Both the position numbers and the translations under genes were made by a program. 64,000 nt of DNA from Amarolinea aalborgensis (lineage in GTDB: Bacteria; Chloroflexota; Anaerolineae; SSC4; Amarolineaceae), in the NCBI RefSeq assembly GCF_900491745.1, contig NZ_UETR01000011.1:62001-126000 (forward strand). Direction: 5' to 3'. The stretch's first letter is position 1; each line of letters starts with the position of its first letter. Positions 59,517 through 64,000 of this stretch are shown piece after piece. Under the pieces are notes generated by a model, which did no database searches, was not told the origin of the DNA, and saw only the letters and a list, made by a program, of their open reading frames with translations.

Positions 59517-59886
59517 AAAAACTATTTCCCTTCTCTCCACACAGGTGGAATCTGGCGCATCTTCTCAATCATCCAGTGGAGATGGTATTCAAAGAACACC
59601 CGTAAGCTTTCGGCAATGGTCGCAGACCACTGCCGCGCTTGCTCCTGAGGGGGATGGGGGGCGAACCCAATGCCCGATTGATTGGGATGATGCAATTGGC
59701 AACGGAATTGTTATGGCAGAGACATTGTATCACGCCGTTCGGCGTGTCGCGTGTGCTTTGCAGCTTACGAATTGCTTACATTTGGGCGGCGATCGCCTGC
59801 AAACCACCGCCTGGGGGGCGAATACACGAGCGATGATGTGCGTCATTCGTGTATTCGCCCTCTCCTCGCTAACCTGGCTGATTTGG
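59517..59886. other. Gap between the SdrD_B gene and the subtilase gene
   Basis: The 370-bp interval has a perfect hairpin at 59816-59860 and a TCGCAGACCACTGCC motif at 59620-59634. The promoter of the SdrD_B gene should lie here but is not clear. No gene is supported. Confidence 0.6.
59816..59860 (-). terminator. Hairpin after the subtilase gene
   Basis: GGGCGAATACACGA (59816-59829) pairs perfectly with TCGTGTATTCGCCC (59847-59860) around a 17-base loop, 26 bases past the stop at 59887. No T-run follows on the minus strand, so the terminator role is only probable. Confidence 0.6.
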
Positions 59887-62800
59887 CTAGGGGAGCCTGC
59901 GCACCTGCACGGCCGAAACCATCGGATTGAGCGTTCCACCGTTTTTTGCAAACGCAATGTTGAGAACTCCATCGCTCACCGCGACGGTATACACCTTGTC
60001 GAGGGCAACCGCCTTACCGACCTGACCGTAGACGCTCAGCGCATTTTCCACGATCGTGGTTTCCAGCGTGATCTTCGTGATACGAGCGGTTGACTTCGTC
60101 GTCTCGAATTCGGCAAACTTGAGCGTCACCTCGTAGTTACCGTTGGGCACCGTGAAGCGGTATTCGCCCGGGGCATCGCGCCACTTCTGATAGAGGGCGT
60201 CGTCGGTCGTGCCAGCCACCGCCAGCGTGGTTGACTTGGCTGTGCCGCCCGTGTAGCCCCATCCATTCGTGAGATACGCCTGATCGGCCGACCAGAGCTG
60301 GCTCGCGCCGTCGGTAAAGGCCGTGCCGCCGCTGTTGACGCGCTGCGTCGTGTATGGTAAGGGTGTGGGCGTCACCGTCGGCGTGGCCGTTGGCGTGCGC
60401 GTGGCGGTTGGCGTGGCGGTGGGGCACGTCGGGCACGGCGTGTTGGTCGCAGTCGCCGTGGGTGTGGAGGTCGGCGTCGGCGTGGGCGGCGGCAGTTGTA
60501 CCACGCCCACTGCATTCACCATCGGCACATTGCTGCCGCCATTCTGGACGAACATGATGTTGAGCACGCCGTCAGACACCGATGTCTGATACACCCGGTC
60601 CAGCGCGTTGTATTGGCCCACCAACGACCAGATATTCAGGGTGTTTTCGACGATCACGCCTTCGATCGTGATGCGCATGATGCGGCTTGTGGCCGACGTC
60701 GCCGTGAAGTCCGCAAAGCGCAGGGTCACTTCATAGTTGCCGTTTGGCACCGTGAACTTGTACTCGCCTGGCGATTCGCGATATTTCTGATAGAGCGCAT
60801 CATCGGTCGTGTTGCCGACGGCTTTGGTGGACGACTTGGCCGTGCCGCCGGTGTAGCCCCACGAGCCGGTAACGAATGCTTTGTCAATCGCCCACAGGCG
60901 CGCCTGGCTGTCCGTGAACACGGCCGTGCCGCCGCTGTTCACGCGTTGGAGGTACGGCGGAATGGTCGGCGTCGGCGTCGGCGTCTTCGTTGGCGTAGGT
61001 GTCACGGTGGCCGTCGCCGCGGGCGTGGGCGTCTTGGTCGGCGTGGCTGTGGGCGTCGGCGTCGGCGTATTGGTGGCCGTCGGCGTCGGCGTCGGCGTAT
61101 TGGTGGCCGTCGGCGTCGGCGTCGGTGTGTTCGTCACCAGCGGCGTCGGCGTGACCGTTGGGGTGGGTGTGTAGGGAACCCAGCTCGCGGCCGCGGCCAT
61201 GGCCGCGCCCACATCAATACGACCGTAGCCGTAGTAGATATCGAAGCCGGGTGTGCCTTTATCGGCGGCTGTCTGCCGCATCAACGCACGCACATCGGCG
61301 GAGGAAAAGGTGGGATGGGCCGATAAGATGAGCGCCGCCAACCCACTGACGTGCGGGGCCGCCATCGAAGTGCCGCTGAAGTACTGGTAGGTATTGGGGT
61401 TAGTCGGCTCCCACAGCGTGCTCCAGACCGTGTCGCCAGGCGCGGTCACATCAATCCATGTCCCATAGTTGGAAATCGTGAACCAGTCATCGTAGTACGT
61501 GGTCGCGCCGACCGCGATCACCTCAGGGTAGTACGAGGGATACTCCGGCTGATTGATGCCGCTGTTTCCGGAGGCCGCCACCATCACCACGTCACGCTCG
61601 GCCGCGTAGCGTACGGCATCCGTCATCAAGTACCCCGTGGTGGTGCCGCCCAGGGACATGTTGATCACTCTCGCGCCGTGATCGGTTGCATAGATAATTC
61701 CGTCGGCCACCCACCCCCAACTGCCATGGCCCAAGTTGTTCATCACCTTGACCGGCAAGATCTTGACTCCGGGCGCAATACCGGTTGACCCCTGGCCGTT
61801 GTTCATGGCTGCGGCAATAATGCCTGCAACGTGCGTGCCATGCCCTTCATCGTCGCTCGGATCCGAATCGTTGTTGGCAAAGTCATAGCTGGGCAAAATG
61901 CGTCCGCTGAATTCAGGATGCGTCATGGAGATCCCGGTGTCCAACACCGCCACAATCATGTTGGGACTGCCAATGGTCACATTCCAGCCTGGCTCTGCAT
62001 TGATCATCTGCGGCGCATAGACTTTGCTCACGTCGCTGTAATCGGGATCGGTCGGCGTCAGATCTATCTTCGCTACGTAGTTGGGCTCCGCATAGCGCAC
62101 GCCTGGCAACCGATTCAGGGCGCGGATCGCGGCTTCGGTCTGACCTGGGCGGGTTGCCAGGATATAGACATTCAACGCCGGAATGTGATGCTTGATCTGC
62201 AGATGGTATGCGCTCGCCACACTGGTCACGGTTTCTGCGCTGACGCCATCGGCAAAACGCACGACCACTTCATCCGGCACAACGTCCGGCGCCTGTGTCG
62301 AATCTGGGCGTTGAACGGTCGCGCCCAGCGCCATGTCCAGCGGTTGGCCGAAACTGCCGACTTCGCCGCTGAGCAGTTCGACTGGGGCCTGGCTTGGCTG
62401 ACCGATGCCGCTCGGAGGCTGAATGCGCACAATCCGATGTCCTGGCAGCAGACCAGGAATGACGTAGTTGCCCTGCACATCGGTCAGTATGCTGCTGAGT
62501 AGCTGATCCTCTGGATCAATCACGCCATTGGCGTTGCTATCGTCGAACAGTTCCACCAGGGCGTCTGGAATGCGCGGTTCTGTCAACCCGCGCACGCCAT
62601 CCTGGTTGATATCCTGGTAGACGGTGCCAGTCACGCTGCGTGGCAGCGTGTCTAGGAAGACGATCCCGCTGATGACCGTGTCGTTGACAGCGACCGTTTG
62701 GGTGTTCGCTGTCGTGCTGATGTACAGCGAGAGGTCGTTTTCCGTTACGAGAAAGGTGTTGTTGGGCAGGTCTGCAAAGCGGAAAATGCCATCAGGCGTT

Positions 62801-63090
62801 GTGGTAGCTGACGCGTAGTAGGTCTGGCCGCCGGTCGCTTGATCTCTGATCTCGATCAACACCCCGGCGATGCCGTTGTCTTGCGCGTCGCGCACACCGT
62901 TGCCGTTGGCATCGAAATAGACCCCGCCTTCGATGGCGCCGGCCGTCGTTGGTCTATCCGCCTGCGGCATACCGCCGACTGCGGACAGTAAGCCTGGCTG
63001 CGCCAAAGCCGTTGTAATCACGAACAGGATGACGAGAGCAGCCGTCAGAAGGGCGGCCGCCGGGCGCACGAGCTTGGGAAAAGTTTTCAT
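59887..63090 (-). CDS. Secreted subtilase with SdrD_B and malectin-like domains
   Basis: The 1067-residue precursor has a signal peptide (about 1-32), two SdrD_B-like domains (about 45-130, 140-250), a fervidolysin-like prodomain (about 270-350) and an S8 peptidase (about 370-640). The triad is complete: D384 (VLDTG), H420 (HGTHVAG) and S575 (GTSMAAPH). A Thr/Pro linker, a malectin-like domain (about 725-875), a second linker with a CPTCP pair, and a second malectin-like domain follow. It would cleave proteins at or outside the cell surface, with the domains binding glycans. ATG 63090 has GAGGTAGAG upstream. Confidence 0.9.
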   Translation of the reverse strand: MKTFPKLVRPAAALLTAALVILFVITTALAQPGLLSAVGGMPQADRPTTAGAIEGGVYFDANGNGVRDAQDNGIAGVLIEIRDQATGGQTYYASATTTPDGIFRFADLPNNTFLVTENDLSLYISTTANTQTVAVNDTVISGIVFLDTLPRSVTGTVYQDINQDGVRGLTEPRIPDALVELFDDSNANGVIDPEDQLLSSILTDVQGNYVIPGLLPGHRIVRIQPPSGIGQPSQAPVELLSGEVGSFGQPLDMALGATVQRPDSTQAPDVVPDEVVVRFADGVSAETVTSVASAYHLQIKHHIPALNVYILATRPGQTEAAIRALNRLPGVRYAEPNYVAKIDLTPTDPDYSDVSKVYAPQMINAEPGWNVTIGSPNMIVAVLDTGISMTHPEFSGRILPSYDFANNDSDPSDDEGHGTHVAGIIAAAMNNGQGSTGIAPGVKILPVKVMNNLGHGSWGWVADGIIYATDHGARVINMSLGGTTTGYLMTDAVRYAAERDVVMVAASGNSGINQPEYPSYYPEVIAVGATTYYDDWFTISNYGTWIDVTAPGDTVWSTLWEPTNPNTYQYFSGTSMAAPHVSGLAALILSAHPTFSSADVRALMRQTAADKGTPGFDIYYGYGRIDVGAAMAAAASWVPYTPTPTVTPTPLVTNTPTPTPTATNTPTPTPTATNTPTPTPTATPTKTPTPAATATVTPTPTKTPTPTPTIPPYLQRVNSGGTAVFTDSQARLWAIDKAFVTGSWGYTGGTAKSSTKAVGNTTDDALYQKYRESPGEYKFTVPNGNYEVTLRFADFTATSATSRIMRITIEGVIVENTLNIWSLVGQYNALDRVYQTSVSDGVLNIMFVQNGGSNVPMVNAVGVVQLPPPTPTPTSTPTATATNTPCPTCPTATPTATRTPTATPTVTPTPLPYTTQRVNSGGTAFTDGASQLWSADQAYLTNGWGYTGGTAKSTTLAVAGTTDDALYQKWRDAPGEYRFTVPNGNYEVTLKFAEFETTKSTARITKITLETTIVENALSVYGQVGKAVALDKVYTVAVSDGVLNIAFAKNGGTLNPMVSAVQVRRLP

Positions 63091-63172
63091 ATGGGCTCTA
63101 CCTCGCAAAAAACGATGATATGGGGGGACGATCTGAACAACGGTGTTGTGATTGATTATCTGGCAACTTCCA

Positions 63173-64000
63173 CTAGGGAAGCTGGCGCACCTGTATTCCT
63201 GCCACCATGGGATCCAGCTTGCCGCCATTTTTGACGAAGGCGATATTCAACATGCCATCGGCCACCGCGGCTTGATATGTTTTGTCGAGGGCAGTCGCCT
63301 TGCCCACCAATGTGTTGACATTGAGGGTGTTTTCCACCGTGATGCCTTCGATGGTGATCTTCATGATACGGGTGGATGAGTTAGTTGCCTCGAACTCGGC
63401 GAAGCGCAAGGTCACTTCATACGCGCCGTTGGGTACGCTAAACTTGTACTCCCCGGGTGCGCTGCGCCATTTCTGGTAAAGGGCGTCATCGGTGGTGCCA
63501 GCAACGGCCGTTGTCGTGGATTTCGCCGTGCCCGCGGTGTAACCCCACGAGCCGGTCGCAAACGCCTTGTCCGCGGTCCACAGTTGACCTTGCCCATCCG
63601 TGAAGTTGGCGCCGCCGCTGTTCACGCGCTGCAGATACGGCGGCGGCGTGGCCGTCGGCGTGGGGGTCGCGGTTGGGGTGGCGGTGGGGCAGGCTGGGCA
63701 CGGCGTCTGAGTTGGCGTGGGGGTTGGCGTCGACGTGGGCGGCGCTAACTGAGTGATCGCAATCGCCGACACCACCGGCGCAGAGGCGCCGCTGGCAATG
63801 GCAAATTGGATATTCAACTGACCATCCACCACGTTGGCCTGGTAGGTCTTGTCCAGGGCCACATAGCGCCCAACCGACCCGTAAATGCTGAGCGCGTTTT
63901 CGACCACAACGCCTTCGATGGTGATGCGCATCACGCGACTGGTTGCACTGGTGACGTCGAATTCGGCGAAACGCAGAACGACCTGGTATGACCCATTTGG
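63173..64000 (-). CDS. Malectin-like surface protein, C-terminal part (cut by window edge)
   Basis: The open frame runs through the window end, giving the last 275 residues or so: the end of one malectin-like domain, a Thr/Pro linker with CPACP, and a full malectin-like domain (QRVNSGGANFTDG to MVAGIQVRQLP). The two domains are close to those of the subtilase next to it, so a duplication is likely. The 5' part, start and any catalytic domain lie outside the window. Confidence 0.85.
   Translation of the reverse strand, partial: PNGSYQVVLRFAEFDVTSATSRVMRITIEGVVVENALSIYGSVGRYVALDKTYQANVVDGQLNIQFAIASGASAPVVSAIAITQLAPPTSTPTPTPTQTPCPACPTATPTATPTPTATPPPYLQRVNSGGANFTDGQGQLWTADKAFATGSWGYTAGTAKSTTTAVAGTTDDALYQKWRSAPGEYKFSVPNGAYEVTLRFAEFEATNSSTRIMKITIEGITVENTLNVNTLVGKATALDKTYQAAVADGMLNIAFVKNGGKLDPMVAGIQVRQLP

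Noticed and set aside
59350..60093. 247-residue plus-strand frame
   Set aside because: It covers the antisense of two gene ends and a non-coding gap with hairpins, and shows no domain.

Overview
The window is a GC-rich bacterial chromosome segment, most likely from an uncultured Chloroflexota (Anaerolineae-like) member. This placement is inferred from gene content, not from a marker gene. The pointers are an archaeal-type upper mevalonate cluster in a bacterial setting, a ba3-type oxidase with a 36-residue subunit IIa, many surface proteins with Thr/Pro linkers, NB-ARC plus TPR signalling proteins, and palindrome-rich intergenic DNA. Shine-Dalgarno sites and -35/-10 promoters are easy to see. 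No rRNA, CRISPR array, prophage or complete insertion sequence was found.

Layout: 1-1005 is a tandem array of an about 196-bp unit. 1064-4465 (-) encodes an Ig-like surface protein and a coiled-coil/HhH protein. 4728-8373 (+) encodes a C39-like/TPR protein, MurJ and a cyclophilin. 8561-11959 is an accessory island of toxin-antitoxin type: a broken DUF433 gene, a DUF4143-type ATPase, a nucleotidyltransferase and an MNT/HEPN pair, bounded by 77-bp direct repeats. 12339-14929 (+) is a two-gene STAND system (HTH-NB-ARC plus TPR) with a strong promoter preceded by an 11-bp phased repeat. 15195-16850 (+) holds a DUF1786 protein and a flavin reductase.

17093-21213 (-) encodes HMG-CoA reductase, HMG-CoA synthase, thiolase and a DUF35 protein, the acetyl-CoA to mevalonate steps. 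21372-25230 (-) holds three membrane genes related to the antiporter-like subunits of complex I. FtcD and a Pro-Gly-Met tRNA operon follow. 26781-30412 (-) encodes a DUF5107 lipoprotein and a TPR/TolB-like protein. 30606-37146 (+) has an O-antigen ligase-like protein, a TetR/P450 pair with a clear operator, a GH13 protein and a PHP phosphoesterase. 37330-39055 (-) is tsaE-tsaB-rimI, divergent from a phosphoesterase. A DUF4349 lipoprotein, a large cNMP/PH-domain protein, azlCD, an EamA remnant and uvrC come next.

47181-54724 (-) is a respiratory block: a GAF histidine kinase and LuxR-type regulator, then a receiver-like protein, two SCO proteins, a PCuAC copper chaperone and oxidase subunits IIa, II and I, ended by a good terminator. 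Copper delivery (SCO, PCuAC) is therefore co-located with the CuA oxidase it would assemble. 55099-64000 (-) is a run of secreted proteins: a 13-fold 47-residue repeat protein, an SdrD_B-domain protein, a subtilase with malectin-like domains, and a second malectin-like protein cut by the window edge.
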